A stretch of 64,000 bases of DNA, taken from NCBI GenBank assembly GCA_910578215.1, contig CAJTPH010000011.1, positions 1,947-65,946 on the forward strand, given 5' to 3'. The position numbers were made by a program, and so were the translations under genes. The notes beneath the pieces were generated by a model. That model was not told the origin of the DNA. It saw only the letters and a list, made by a program, of their open reading frames with translations, and searched no databases. Of this stretch, positions 33,681-42,723 are shown piece after piece (position 1 is the first letter of the stretch; the number at the start of each line of letters is the position of its first letter). This stretch comes from an uncultured Acetatifactor sp. GTDB taxonomy: Bacteria; Bacillota; Clostridia; Lachnospirales; Lachnospiraceae.

Positions 33681-34859
33681 TCAGACATCGTTTAATAACG
33701 CCCGTATAAACGCAAAATCCTCATTTTTTAATATATCTGCAGTATTTTTCCTTGCGGCCGGCATAGCTATATACTTTTCAAACTCTTTAACATCCTTAAC
33801 GTTATATACGTCAGGAAAGTCGTAGACGCCTGCCTCAAGCAATTGCCCGTTATAATCCAAGCCAAATAAATCGCAGCAGTAAAGCACCTTACATCCAATC
33901 CCCATCTGGCTGATATTTTTCCCCGCCGACGAAAACGGCGAACATATTACCTCCGGCGACAGAAAATTTACCATCATTTCAATTGGAATCCAGCTTGCGC
34001 GTTCATCGTTAATACAAATAGCGTTATATTTTGTCTCAAGCGCCTTATATTTTAATTTTTCCTCTCTAGGATGCGGCTTTATAACGATTCTGAAGCCGTT
34101 GATTTTACAAATTTGACGGAAAATATCTTCAATCACTTCCGTCTCATTGGGAGTCTCCTCCTCCAGCGGCTGTCCTATCCACAAAAAAATCCTTTCCGCC
34201 TCATTGCATAAATCCATTGAGCCGCTTAAAAACTTAACCTTTTCAATCCATTCAGCATCGCAAAACAAATTATTCTGCCTGATTACCCTTCGCCCGGCCG
34301 CCTGTATCTCCGGCAGCCTTGACGGCTGCTTTGCAATGACCGCATCAATATTCGGGCTTTTTCCAATATACGTGGACGACCTGAGCCCACGAAGAAAGTT
34401 CCCTGCCGTATTAAAAAAACCTCTTTTTTTCGTTAACTGCGGAAGATAGATTTCCAACCCCTCCTCCGCTAAAATCACGTAATGTTTGTCCGTTCTGCAT
34501 ACCTGCTCTATCATTTTCCCTGTCAAAACATCTGCGTCGGAAAAGCAGATCAGCAGATTGTAAACGGAGTTGTCCCTGCACATGCGTCCAAGGTCTGTTC
34601 TGGGAAAATTCCAGCCAAACTCTTTCACTTTGTTCCATTGCCTTTTTATAAACGGTCCCGAATCATGCAGATAGCTTTCTTTCTCCATGACCCTGTCAAA
34701 ACAGCCTGCAACAGAATTTATATCTATATTGTATTTGGTATTGTTCATCCAGACTAACACACGCTCGGTATCTGTATTCCAATCTATCTGCATTGAATAG
34801 TACATTGACACAAGCAGGTGATATGGTGTGCAGCATACAAACCACGCTCTTTTTTTCAT
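33681..34859 (-). CDS. Polysialyltransferase/GT52-like, probable nonulosonic acid transferase
   Basis: 392 residues from the ATG at 34859 (AGGG ribosome site; overlaps the preceding stop as TGATG). Motifs of bacterial sialyltransferase families GT38/GT52 are in order: CTPYHLLVSMYYS at the N-terminus, the acidic triad AEEGLEIYL (E132-E133-G134), the VIKPHPREEKL motif near residue 258, and the serine-rich SPFSSAGKN near 316. These families use CMP-sialic acid. In this operon the natural donor is the CMP-activated legionaminic-type acid made downstream, so this is the best candidate for the enzyme that puts it into the polymer. Confidence 0.75.
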   Translation of the reverse strand: MKKRAWFVCCTPYHLLVSMYYSMQIDWNTDTERVLVWMNNTKYNIDINSVAGCFDRVMEKESYLHDSGPFIKRQWNKVKEFGWNFPRTDLGRMCRDNSVYNLLICFSDADVLTGKMIEQVCRTDKHYVILAEEGLEIYLPQLTKKRGFFNTAGNFLRGLRSSTYIGKSPNIDAVIAKQPSRLPEIQAAGRRVIRQNNLFCDAEWIEKVKFLSGSMDLCNEAERIFLWIGQPLEEETPNETEVIEDIFRQICKINGFRIVIKPHPREEKLKYKALETKYNAICINDERASWIPIEMMVNFLSPEVICSPFSSAGKNISQMGIGCKVLYCCDLFGLDYNGQLLEAGVYDFPDVYNVKDVKEFEKYIAMPAARKNTADILKNEDFAFIRALLNDV

Positions 34860-35950
34860 CAATTTTCCCTCAGCTGACTTCTGTAATACTCAAACATCTT
34901 CTTTGAAGAATTTCTGATATTATATAGTTCGTTCCCAAAGCTTTCACGCTTTCCTGAACCGTTTTTTATTTCAAGCAATTTCTCTACCGCTTGAGCGGTA
35001 TCCCTGATAGAAACAAAGTATACATGCCCGCTTATTGCCGAACCTGCATCTACGGTATCGGCCACAACACAGCTCAAACCCGCCGCCTGTGCCTCCACCA
35101 GAGCAACGCTGAAGCCTTCAAATAAGGACGGAAAAAAGAACGCATCCATAGCGGAATAATATGTCGACGCATCCACCTTGCCCGGGCATATAACCATTTC
35201 CTGAATCCCCGCTGTCTTAATCAGAGCTTGAACGGCTTCATCTTTATCAATATCGCCCACAAGTAACAGCCTAATATTTTTATCCGCCTTATATAAATCA
35301 GAAAAAGCTTTAATAATAAAAGGATAATTCTTTTGCTTTCCCGGCCTTCCTACATGTCCTATTAAAAATATTTCATTGTCAATATTAAGCTTCTCCCTTA
35401 TTTCCTTTCGCTTTGCTTCCTTAAAAGAAAACCTTTCAACATCGATGCCGTTTTCGATTATTTCATATGAATCAGCTTGAAATATGCTCCTGCCTGCTTC
35501 CTCGCCGCACGCCAGCTTAAGAAATTGCTGTTTTTTTAACGCGGCCTTTCCCAAATAATGCAACAGCGTCACTTTCAATCCCTGATGCTTCCCTACGACA
35601 ATATGGATATGTATGATCGGCTTTATATTTTTAAATTCGTTGGCCACTATGACCGGATCGTATGCCGAATATGACATAACATGACAATGGACAAAGTTGT
35701 ATTCTCCGCGTGTCAGAATTTCCCGAATACATTTCCGGTATTTCAAAACTCCCTTTTTTCTCGGAGCTACCTTTATAACATCGCAGCCCAAAGCAATGAA
35801 TTCATCCTCATAGGCTAATTTTTTGTCCTCCACATTCAACAGGGAAAAATGTATGTCCTCCGGTAGTCTTCTGGCCCAGGATAGAACAACGTTTTCAATC
35901 CCTCCGCCATTGCTTGACAGCCCTATATGCAAAACCCTAATCAAATTCAA
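34859..35950 (-). CDS. GT4 glycosyltransferase
   Basis: About 363 residues, GT-B fold. N-terminal HIGLSSNGGGIENVVLSWA and the donor-site block FFPSLFEGFSVALVEAQAAG (near 273) are classic GT4. The start is non-ATG (TTG at 35950 or 35944) after GGAGAGG. Donor and acceptor are unknown. It is one of four GT4-like genes in this operon. Confidence 0.85.
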   Translation of the reverse strand: MNLIRVLHIGLSSNGGGIENVVLSWARRLPEDIHFSLLNVEDKKLAYEDEFIALGCDVIKVAPRKKGVLKYRKCIREILTRGEYNFVHCHVMSYSAYDPVIVANEFKNIKPIIHIHIVVGKHQGLKVTLLHYLGKAALKKQQFLKLACGEEAGRSIFQADSYEIIENGIDVERFSFKEAKRKEIREKLNIDNEIFLIGHVGRPGKQKNYPFIIKAFSDLYKADKNIRLLLVGDIDKDEAVQALIKTAGIQEMVICPGKVDASTYYSAMDAFFFPSLFEGFSVALVEAQAAGLSCVVADTVDAGSAISGHVYFVSIRDTAQAVEKLLEIKNGSGKRESFGNELYNIRNSSKKMFEYYRSQLREN

Positions 35951-35974
35951 GCACCTCTCCGCAAGCTTTCTGTT

Positions 35975-36988
35975 TTACAAGCCGTTAATCACACGGCCCA
36001 CCTTTTGCCCCATAATTTCAACGCTGAACCCCTGCTCAAACTTCTGCCGGGCATATTTTGTATATTTCATGTAATTTTCGGAATTATCTAATTCGCTTAT
36101 TGCCTTCAGAAGCTCCTCTTTTTTCTTTTTGATAATTAACCCTGTTTTACCGGGAGCAATATAATCCCTTATAGACATATTTTCCGAAGCAATTACCGGC
36201 TTACCCAGCATCATTGCCTGAAGGATGACCAGCTGGCCGGATGATATAGCTTCATTTTCCAAAGGTACTATCACGGCGTGGCATTTTGCCACATAACGCA
36301 GGTAATCGTCATTATAGCAATTAGTTACTAATTCAATGCTTTTTTCGTCAACCGACGCGGGCAGTGACTCTGTTATAATATAAAGCTTTTTACTGTCCGG
36401 CCAATTATCGATCAAAAACAAATAATCCCTGTTTGACCTTCCCGCCGCCACATAGAAGCCCTCATCGCAAACCTCGGTCTTTAATTTTGTACTCTCGTCG
36501 TCAATGCCCAGCTGCAGCACAAATATTTTTGATGCCTCTATCCCAAGCTCGTTTGCGTACTTTTCCTTTTCACTGCCGGAAAAAACAAAAATTGCCCTTA
36601 CATACTGCGACCTGACTCCATAGGCGACAAACCGCCGGTAAAATTTCCCAATGACTCCTTTTTTGGGCAGATAGATCAGCTCCATTATGCAGATAGCGGG
36701 CGCTTTATTCACATTCACATGAAATAGCCTTAAATAAACAGCCAAAATAATTCCAAAAAACTGCTGCCATGCAACTATGGTCTTATACCTGTGCCTATTA
36801 AAAAAAACCTTTAACGGAAGAAAAAAATACTTAAAATATCTTATACAGCTTCTTAGTCCCCCGTGGTCCTGATTAGAGACGCACTTCATCACATCCCAAA
36901 AACAGCCGGTTGTCTCCTCAAGCCCCTTTTGAAAATCCCAGTCCGACGGGGTATCGTAATCTACCAATATGGCATTTTTTGTTTTCAT
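35975..36988 (-). CDS. GT-B glycosyltransferase (GT4-like, divergent)
   Basis: 337 residues from the ATG at 36988; an in-frame TTG lies 4 codons upstream. Weak overall resemblance to GT4, but the C-terminal donor block is present as VPLENEAISSGQLVILQAMM, which replaces the usual EGFGxxxLEAMA pattern. A single arginine-rich middle part and a basic patch may bind a lipid acceptor. Placed between two clear GT4 genes. Confidence 0.65.
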   Translation of the reverse strand: MKTKNAILVDYDTPSDWDFQKGLEETTGCFWDVMKCVSNQDHGGLRSCIRYFKYFFLPLKVFFNRHRYKTIVAWQQFFGIILAVYLRLFHVNVNKAPAICIMELIYLPKKGVIGKFYRRFVAYGVRSQYVRAIFVFSGSEKEKYANELGIEASKIFVLQLGIDDESTKLKTEVCDEGFYVAAGRSNRDYLFLIDNWPDSKKLYIITESLPASVDEKSIELVTNCYNDDYLRYVAKCHAVIVPLENEAISSGQLVILQAMMLGKPVIASENMSIRDYIAPGKTGLIIKKKKEELLKAISELDNSENYMKYTKYARQKFEQGFSVEIMGQKVGRVINGL

Positions 36989-37024
36989 ACGCTTTACCAA
37001 ACTGTCTGCCGCCAGATTTCTCAG

Positions 37025-38245
37025 CTAGACATAATACTGCATTATGCTGCCGGCATATTGGTCTACCGAAGCATAGGTACATTTTGAACAATTTTCCTTC
37101 AATGCGTTTAGACGTTCATCTGAATTCCAGAGCATTCTTATTTCCTCTTTTAATTGTGCTGCCGTACAGGTCTCTATCAAAACACCGTCAAAATGGTTGG
37201 TGACTACTTCAGAGATGCCTCCGTTATTGAAAGCGATCACAGGTGTCCCGCACAATATCGATTCGGCATTAGACAACCCAAACACCTCATAGCAAATGGA
37301 AGGGCATACGGAAAAGCTTGCATGACTGATTACGGTATACAATTTTTCGTCCTTGCAGAATCCCAGATACGTTATGTTATTACAGCTTGGAATATCCGAT
37401 TGTAACGGTCCGGTGCCTGCAATAACAAAGTTTACCTCAGGTAACTGCTCACAAACCTCATACAAAATGTCTGCTCCCTTTTCCTTGGAAAGCCTGCCAA
37501 AATACAAAACGTACTTTGGGGGCAAGCTTTTCAAAACGGCAGCATCTATTGTTTCCGAATGTTTATCCTCAACAAAGTTATGCAATACAACTGTTTTTTC
37601 CTTTAGCAGAGCATTTGTATCCAGCTTCTGTTTGATAAAATTTGAAGGGCAAATTATTACGTCTATATGTTTGTAAGTGTTTCTAAGCCTCCAGAAAGCT
37701 GCCTCAATGCTTCCCAGCACGCTTTTCATTGTACTGCCGTGTATACACCTGTTTCTTATGCAATTCCCAAAGTGTCCCCCCAGGCATTTTTCGCAATTTT
37801 CATGTGCTTCGGGGTTATGCAGCATATGATTGGGACATACAAGCTGATAATCATGGGCTGTATAAACAATTTTGCAGCTGCGATTTTCCTTTTTCCTCCA
37901 GCCCGCTATTTCCAGAATAATAGAGGGAGTAAGTTGATAATTAAAATTGTTAATGTGGCACACATCCGGCCGAAAATCATCGAGAACCCTGCGAATTTGT
38001 TTACGGGCCTCCGCGGAATAAATGGTCTTAATCGGATACATCAGCTTGGAGAACCCGGAACCGCCATGAAAGTCCATATTAGATGTATAAGCGCCTGCAT
38101 GATTGCCTGCACAGCGCTTTTCGTGTTCCATTCCAAAATACTGGACCTCATGACCGATTGTTTCTAAATAATTGCCCAAGTTAAACATATAAGTTTCCGA
38201 TCCGCCATTGTGATACAAAAACTTATTTATCATTAAAACCTTCAT
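37025..38245 (-). CDS. GT4 glycosyltransferase
   Basis: 406 residues. N-terminal MINKFLYHNGGSETYMFNLG and C-terminal SICYEVFGLSNAESILCGTP (near 315) show the GT-B/GT4 fold. A cysteine-rich middle section (CPNHMLHNPEAHENCEKC, then CIRNRC, near 135-165) is seen in some GT4 enzymes and might bind a metal. It overlaps the downstream end of the radical SAM gene by 23 bp. Ribosome site AAGGG. Confidence 0.85.
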   Translation of the reverse strand: MKVLMINKFLYHNGGSETYMFNLGNYLETIGHEVQYFGMEHEKRCAGNHAGAYTSNMDFHGGSGFSKLMYPIKTIYSAEARKQIRRVLDDFRPDVCHINNFNYQLTPSIILEIAGWRKKENRSCKIVYTAHDYQLVCPNHMLHNPEAHENCEKCLGGHFGNCIRNRCIHGSTMKSVLGSIEAAFWRLRNTYKHIDVIICPSNFIKQKLDTNALLKEKTVVLHNFVEDKHSETIDAAVLKSLPPKYVLYFGRLSKEKGADILYEVCEQLPEVNFVIAGTGPLQSDIPSCNNITYLGFCKDEKLYTVISHASFSVCPSICYEVFGLSNAESILCGTPVIAFNNGGISEVVTNHFDGVLIETCTAAQLKEEIRMLWNSDERLNALKENCSKCTYASVDQYAGSIMQYYV

Positions 38246-39431
38246 TTTCTTTGCCCTTCAGCTGCGCCGCAATATCGGCATCAACGATTTCCTCGCCGGT
38301 CTTGCCAACAAGCTGCGCCTTACTGGCTTCGCTCAACCCATTATTGACCACGGCGCACATATCGCATGTACTGCACTTATCCAGCTCCTCTTTCGTAACC
38401 CTGCCGTCTCTCAAATCCCTGCAGATCTTATTTTCATACATCGAATACCTGCCGCCAAACAGACTCTTAAGCTTGTGGGTAAACACCCACCATGCCGGCT
38501 TCCAGATATATTTGTGCATCGCAGGAGAAACGGAACCGATCATCCAGCATCCCCTATCGCAATGTCTTACCTTGCTTCTGACCTTTTCCGCTTCCGGGCT
38601 GTTCCACAATTCATCCCAGGTCTGCGTATTCAAATTACCCATTACTTCCTTATCTTTTGTGCCATTGCAAGGCATTACATCCCCATAAGGATCGATAAAA
38701 AAGGTATCAAACGACATATCGCAGGGAAGCAGGCGCTTCTGCCCATATATATAATTGATAAGCCCATGGTTAAAATAAGCCCTGAACCATTTTTTGGGGC
38801 TCCTGCTCTTTAAAAGCTCGTTTACCAGATCTTCAAAATGTCCGGCGACCATAGGGCGGTCATGAATGATATTCTTCGCCTCTACGAAGTAAAAACTGTT
38901 ATGAAGCGAAGCCGTTGCGAATTCCATGCCCATATCATTGGATATCTGATAGAGCGGCACAAGATCAGGTGCATTTTTATCCTGCACCGTCATGCCAAAC
39001 CCAACATCCCGCATCCCCATACCACGCAGCTTTTTCAGCGTCTGGTATCCTTTCTGATAACCGTCTTCCAGACCTCTGATCTCATTGTTAGTCCTCTCCA
39101 GCCCTTCTATTGAAATGCGGATGCCGATTTGCGGAAATTCTTTAGCCAGCTCCACAATGCGGTCCGTGAAAAAACCATTTGTAGAAATAACGATTCGATC
39201 GGACTTTTTATAAAGCTCACGGACAATATCCTTCAAATCCGTACGAATAAAAGGCTCGCCGCCCGTGATATTTGTAAAATACATTTGAGGCAGCTTCCTG
39301 ATTGTCTCAATGCTGATTTCCTCCTCCAGCTTAGAAGGAGCCTTATATCTATTGCACATGGAACAGCGCGCATTACAACGATATGTCACAATAACCGTAC
39401 CATTCAGCTTTTTTCCTGTGTTGTTTGCCAC
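38223..39431 (-). CDS. Radical SAM/SPASM protein in a polysaccharide operon
   Basis: 402 residues. TYRCNARCSMCNRY (about 17-30) holds the CxxxCxxC cluster motif, and NITGGEPFIR (about 53-62) the SAM-binding GGE. A SPASM-type C-terminal region follows, with cysteines in LLPCDMSFDTF, MPCNGTKD and RHCDRGCW, plus a terminal KCSTCDMC. The start is GTG with GAGGG. It overlaps both neighbours by 20-28 bp and so belongs to the operon. Radical SAM enzymes can dehydrate, epimerise or methylate sugars. The actual substrate is unknown. Confidence 0.8.
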   Translation of the reverse strand: MANNTGKKLNGTVIVTYRCNARCSMCNRYKAPSKLEEEISIETIRKLPQMYFTNITGGEPFIRTDLKDIVRELYKKSDRIVISTNGFFTDRIVELAKEFPQIGIRISIEGLERTNNEIRGLEDGYQKGYQTLKKLRGMGMRDVGFGMTVQDKNAPDLVPLYQISNDMGMEFATASLHNSFYFVEAKNIIHDRPMVAGHFEDLVNELLKSRSPKKWFRAYFNHGLINYIYGQKRLLPCDMSFDTFFIDPYGDVMPCNGTKDKEVMGNLNTQTWDELWNSPEAEKVRSKVRHCDRGCWMIGSVSPAMHKYIWKPAWWVFTHKLKSLFGGRYSMYENKICRDLRDGRVTKEELDKCSTCDMCAVVNNGLSEASKAQLVGKTGEEIVDADIAAQLKGKENEGFNDK

Positions 39432-40588
39432 TTTAATACCCTCGCATCATTCCTATACAATTCAAGCGTCCTGTCCGCTATGTCATCCCACATATACTTA
39501 TTACCGATAAAGGCTTTTGCCTCGTTCTTATAGCCATTTACCGTTTGCGGATTATCGCACAGTAACTGAAGCTTGTCCCGTAATTCTGCCACGTTCCCCT
39601 TTGGGAATAAAACCGCTTTATCCTCCACTACCTCCGCGCATTCCGGAATATCGGAAGCCAGACAGCAATTGCCGTAGCTCATGGCTTCCAGCAAGCTTAG
39701 CGGCATACCCTCCAAATCGGAAGGCAGGGTATAAATATATGAATTGCTGTAGAGCTCATGCTTAATTCTTCCCTGAACAAAGCCTGTAAAGATAATCCGG
39801 TCATCGTCCTTTGCCAATTCCTTCAGCTCCTCCAAAAAAGCCTGGGTGTCAGAGCTTCCTCCCGCAATCACAAGCCTTTTATCTGTTTGGACCTGTTTAA
39901 AGGCCTCTATCAAATATCTCCCGCCCTTTTCGGGAACAATCCTTCCCAGATAAAGAATATAGCTGTTTTGATCCAATCCCCATTTCTTTGTAATCAAATC
40001 AGCCGTTCTGAACTTTGCTTTATTTACCCCGTTGGGAATATAACGGGTTTCTCTCCCATAAACATTCCGAAAGTACTGCTGTACGCCGGCTGATAATACA
40101 ATGATTTCATCCGCATACTTCACTGCATTTCTTTCGCCCTGCATAATATAAGCGCTTGCCAGCCTTCCCCATTTCGCCCTTTGGTGGTCCAGTCCGTGAA
40201 CTGTGACAATCACCCTTTTTTTTGCCAGCTTGGGCAGCCAACACATAAAAGCAGGCCCCTCCGCATGGATATGAACAACATCAAATTTTCCAAATGCTGC
40301 TCTCAGGCTTGCGGATATGGAAGATGTTATTGCAGCCAGTCCACGCCTTTTAACGGTAAATACCTTTCTGATTTTTACGCCTTTATATTCCGTACCTTTC
40401 CCCGCGTCAAACTCGGCGCCCGACACATGGTGGCCCGACCGATTAAAGCAAGTCACAGAGTGCCCCTTTTCAGCCATACGGGTAGAAAGTTCTTCCACAA
40501 CGACCTCCACACCGCCTTCCCTGGAAGGGATACGCTTATGACCGAACATCGCGATACGCAGTTCCCGGTTTTTTACTGTAGCAGCCAT
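39404..40588 (-). CDS. GT4 glycosyltransferase, first gene of the nonulosonic acid operon
   Basis: 394 residues. N-terminal FGHKRIPSREGGVEVVVEEL (GT-B loop) and donor-site YTLPSDLEGMPLSLLEAMSY near 290. It resembles rhamnosyl/galactosyl-type GT4 enzymes that act early in capsule assembly. The ribosome site (AAGGGGAT) lies inside the 24-bp recombination-site candidate that abuts the ATG, so expression of this gene and the operon below it may depend on what is joined there. Confidence 0.88.
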   Translation of the reverse strand: MAATVKNRELRIAMFGHKRIPSREGGVEVVVEELSTRMAEKGHSVTCFNRSGHHVSGAEFDAGKGTEYKGVKIRKVFTVKRRGLAAITSSISASLRAAFGKFDVVHIHAEGPAFMCWLPKLAKKRVIVTVHGLDHQRAKWGRLASAYIMQGERNAVKYADEIIVLSAGVQQYFRNVYGRETRYIPNGVNKAKFRTADLITKKWGLDQNSYILYLGRIVPEKGGRYLIEAFKQVQTDKRLVIAGGSSDTQAFLEELKELAKDDDRIIFTGFVQGRIKHELYSNSYIYTLPSDLEGMPLSLLEAMSYGNCCLASDIPECAEVVEDKAVLFPKGNVAELRDKLQLLCDNPQTVNGYKNEAKAFIGNKYMWDDIADRTLELYRNDARVLKWQTTQEKS

Positions 40589-40612
40589 TAATTATCCCCT
40601 TTAGCGGCCAAA
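40589..40612 (-). other. Candidate recombination site B at the head of the nonulosonic acid operon
   Basis: 24 bp identical to, and inverted relative to, site A at 63504-63527. The core is CCGCTAAAGGGGATAA. It sits directly against the ATG at 40588 and contains that gene's ribosome site. The second recombinase arm, clear in site A, is degenerate here. Confidence 0.75.
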
Positions 40613-40671
40613 CAGCGGGAAGCCCTGAATTTCAGGGCTTCCCCGGGGTGGCTGACCATTATTTGTACTGC
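40593..40671 (-). repeat. 79-bp repeat copy 1 with 13-bp hairpin
   Basis: Matches 61939-62017 at 77 of 79 positions in the same orientation. It covers most of site B plus a near-perfect hairpin (40617-40643; arms GGGAAGCCCTGAA and TTCAGGGCTTCCC, 1-nt centre). The hairpin has no T-run after it, so I do not call it a terminator. The rest of the gap to 40914 shows no gene. Confidence 0.9.
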
Positions 40672-40914
40672 GTTTAAATCCGAGAGAGCGAGAGAGTATG
40701 TAACCATTCCGTTTCGCCCATAAGAATTCTTTGGATAAAGTAAAATATGCGGAAGCAGGCAATGTAATCTTTTAAAATGTTTTGTCGATATATAACATGA
40801 ATTACCTTGGGTAACAAAATTGACCTAAATAAGGGTATGAGAGGTCTAAGGCCTAAGCAGGACGTTACGCGAGGGAGCGCGGACAATAATTATAGAGAAC
40901 AGGAGACACGCGGA

Positions 40915-42642
40915 ATGGGGCTTTTAGTAAAATTTATTGCGGTAGACAGTAAGAATGAAACCATAGAACAGGCGAAGTATATTCAGGAAATATTTAATAA
41001 AGTGTACAGCAACGGCTTAATCAAAAGATTAATGGTGTCCCTTGACGAGCTTCCGTTCAAGCTCGGCCCGGTAAAAGAAGCGGACGAGGAGGGCAACGTC
41101 TTTGTAATTGAATTTAACAGCATGGAAAATGACAGCTCCGATAACTGGGAATTAGTATTTCGATATGGAACCTACGATGCTTCAAAACAGCTGGAGGTGG
41201 AAATTCATTCCGACACCTACACTGTGGACAAGGACAATAATTATCTGGAAATACTGAAATTGACCGTTAAAAAGGCCATTGTAAAGGACTGGAAATCGAT
41301 CATCTGGCTCATCGACAAGGATTCCGAATGCCTGTCCATCGAATTATATCCGAGGATTTATAAAATCGAAAATCTCATGAGAGAATTGATCAACGAGGTT
41401 ATGGCAAAGCAGTATGGAAGCTCCTGGTGGGATTCCTTTGTGCCGGCAAACATAAAAGAGAAGCATTCCAAAAGATTAAAGGAATACAAGGCAAAGGTTC
41501 CGGCGTTTAACAATGTAGACGAGAGATTGATGTCCATCGATATTGATGATTTAGGCGAACTGATTACGTTAAAAAGATATAAGTGGAACCCTGTATTTGA
41601 TGAAAAAATCAGTCTTCTGCTCAATGGCGTGCAGAGCTATGATGACAATAAGATCCGTGAATTGCTGATTAGGCAGAGAGTCGTAGATATAGATTTATGG
41701 CAGGATCAGTTTTCCAGGTATCTGCCGGCAGATTTTAAAGAGAGATTTTTTGCGTTTGCCAAGGACAGAAACCATATTATGCATAACAAGCTGATAGACC
41801 GAACAGCATATACGCAGATAAAGGTTTCCGGAGAAAAGATAGAAAATGACCTCATACAGGCGATCGAAAAATTAAGCACAATCATTTTGTCCCATGAGGA
41901 AAAGGAAGAAATCGAAAAGCAAAAGCAGATAGAGTTGGGGCTGCAGGCAATATGGGAACATGAATGCAAGGAAAGAGACGCCCATGTTTCTATAAGAGAC
42001 TACGATGAGATCAGAGGGTTATTCGGGGATAGCCTGTGGGAAATTGTGAACCAGCTGGAAGAAGTCTTTCATTTCAGGCGCGACATTGAAATTGAAGGAA
42101 CATACGATACAGACCGGGCGGAGACCGGAGAGTTAATGTCTGTACAATCCAAGGTCGACGGCACACGGTTGCTGTTCACATACAACATGTCCATTATTGA
42201 CGAGGAGGGCGCTGACAGTACATTAAGCATATACGGCGGCGCAAATAAAAAACACCTTACGAACATAATATACAAAAATGCTTCTGTGGAATTTGATCCC
42301 GGCAGCGGCTTATATATGCCGATTATACAGGACGAGCTCGGCAGTACGTCAGATGCGGCAGACGATTTGGCTGATTTTATTAATGAAAAAATAACAAACT
42401 ACAGAGATAATGCGGAGTCGGGGGATACTGCCGAGTTTGTTTACTGCAGTGAATGCGGAGAGGATTCCATATGCATAAACGAGGACGTACTGCCAATGGG
42501 AACATGCATGAGCTGCGGCTATGTCAATGAGATGCATCAATGTGACAAATGCGGGGAGTGGTTTAACAGCGAGGCGGACGGCAAGTATGAAGATTATGTC
42601 TCGATGTGCCAGAATTGCCTGGATAGGCTGGAAGCGGAGTAA
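40915..42642 (+). CDS. HEPN-motif protein with C-terminal zinc ribbons (unknown function)
   Basis: 575 residues from the ATG at 40915 (AGGAG, 9 nt); the frame is open for 36 more codons upstream, only from a TTG. I do not recognise the family as a whole. Visible: DRNHIMHNKLID (R285 to H290) fits the HEPN Rx4H ribonuclease-type motif within a helical region. The C-terminus (about 508-570) carries four CxxC pairs (YCSECG, CMSCG, CDKCG, CQNC), probably two zinc ribbons. A beta-rich segment separates them. It is the first plus-strand gene after the polysaccharide operon and stands with an AAA-ATPase gene as an island. HEPN proteins are common RNA-cutting defence or toxin effectors, but no such role is shown here. 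Confidence 0.75.
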   Translation: MGLLVKFIAVDSKNETIEQAKYIQEIFNKVYSNGLIKRLMVSLDELPFKLGPVKEADEEGNVFVIEFNSMENDSSDNWELVFRYGTYDASKQLEVEIHSDTYTVDKDNNYLEILKLTVKKAIVKDWKSIIWLIDKDSECLSIELYPRIYKIENLMRELINEVMAKQYGSSWWDSFVPANIKEKHSKRLKEYKAKVPAFNNVDERLMSIDIDDLGELITLKRYKWNPVFDEKISLLLNGVQSYDDNKIRELLIRQRVVDIDLWQDQFSRYLPADFKERFFAFAKDRNHIMHNKLIDRTAYTQIKVSGEKIENDLIQAIEKLSTIILSHEEKEEIEKQKQIELGLQAIWEHECKERDAHVSIRDYDEIRGLFGDSLWEIVNQLEEVFHFRRDIEIEGTYDTDRAETGELMSVQSKVDGTRLLFTYNMSIIDEEGADSTLSIYGGANKKHLTNIIYKNASVEFDPGSGLYMPIIQDELGSTSDAADDLADFINEKITNYRDNAESGDTAEFVYCSECGEDSICINEDVLPMGTCMSCGYVNEMHQCDKCGEWFNSEADGKYEDYVSMCQNCLDRLEAE

Positions 42643-42655
42643 GGCCATTTATTTA

Positions 42656-42684
42656 TAGACTTTATATTCATATTGTGTTATAAT
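42656..42684 (+). promoter_or_regulatory. Promoter of the AAA-ATPase/nuclease-like gene
   Basis: -35 TAGACT (42656-42661), 17-nt spacer, perfect -10 TATAAT (42679-42684). The start would be near 42691, about 33 nt before the ATG at 42724. Confidence 0.65.
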
Positions 42685-42723
42685 GTTATTAAAAATATAA
42701 CAAGCCGGAAAGGAAACGCTCAC

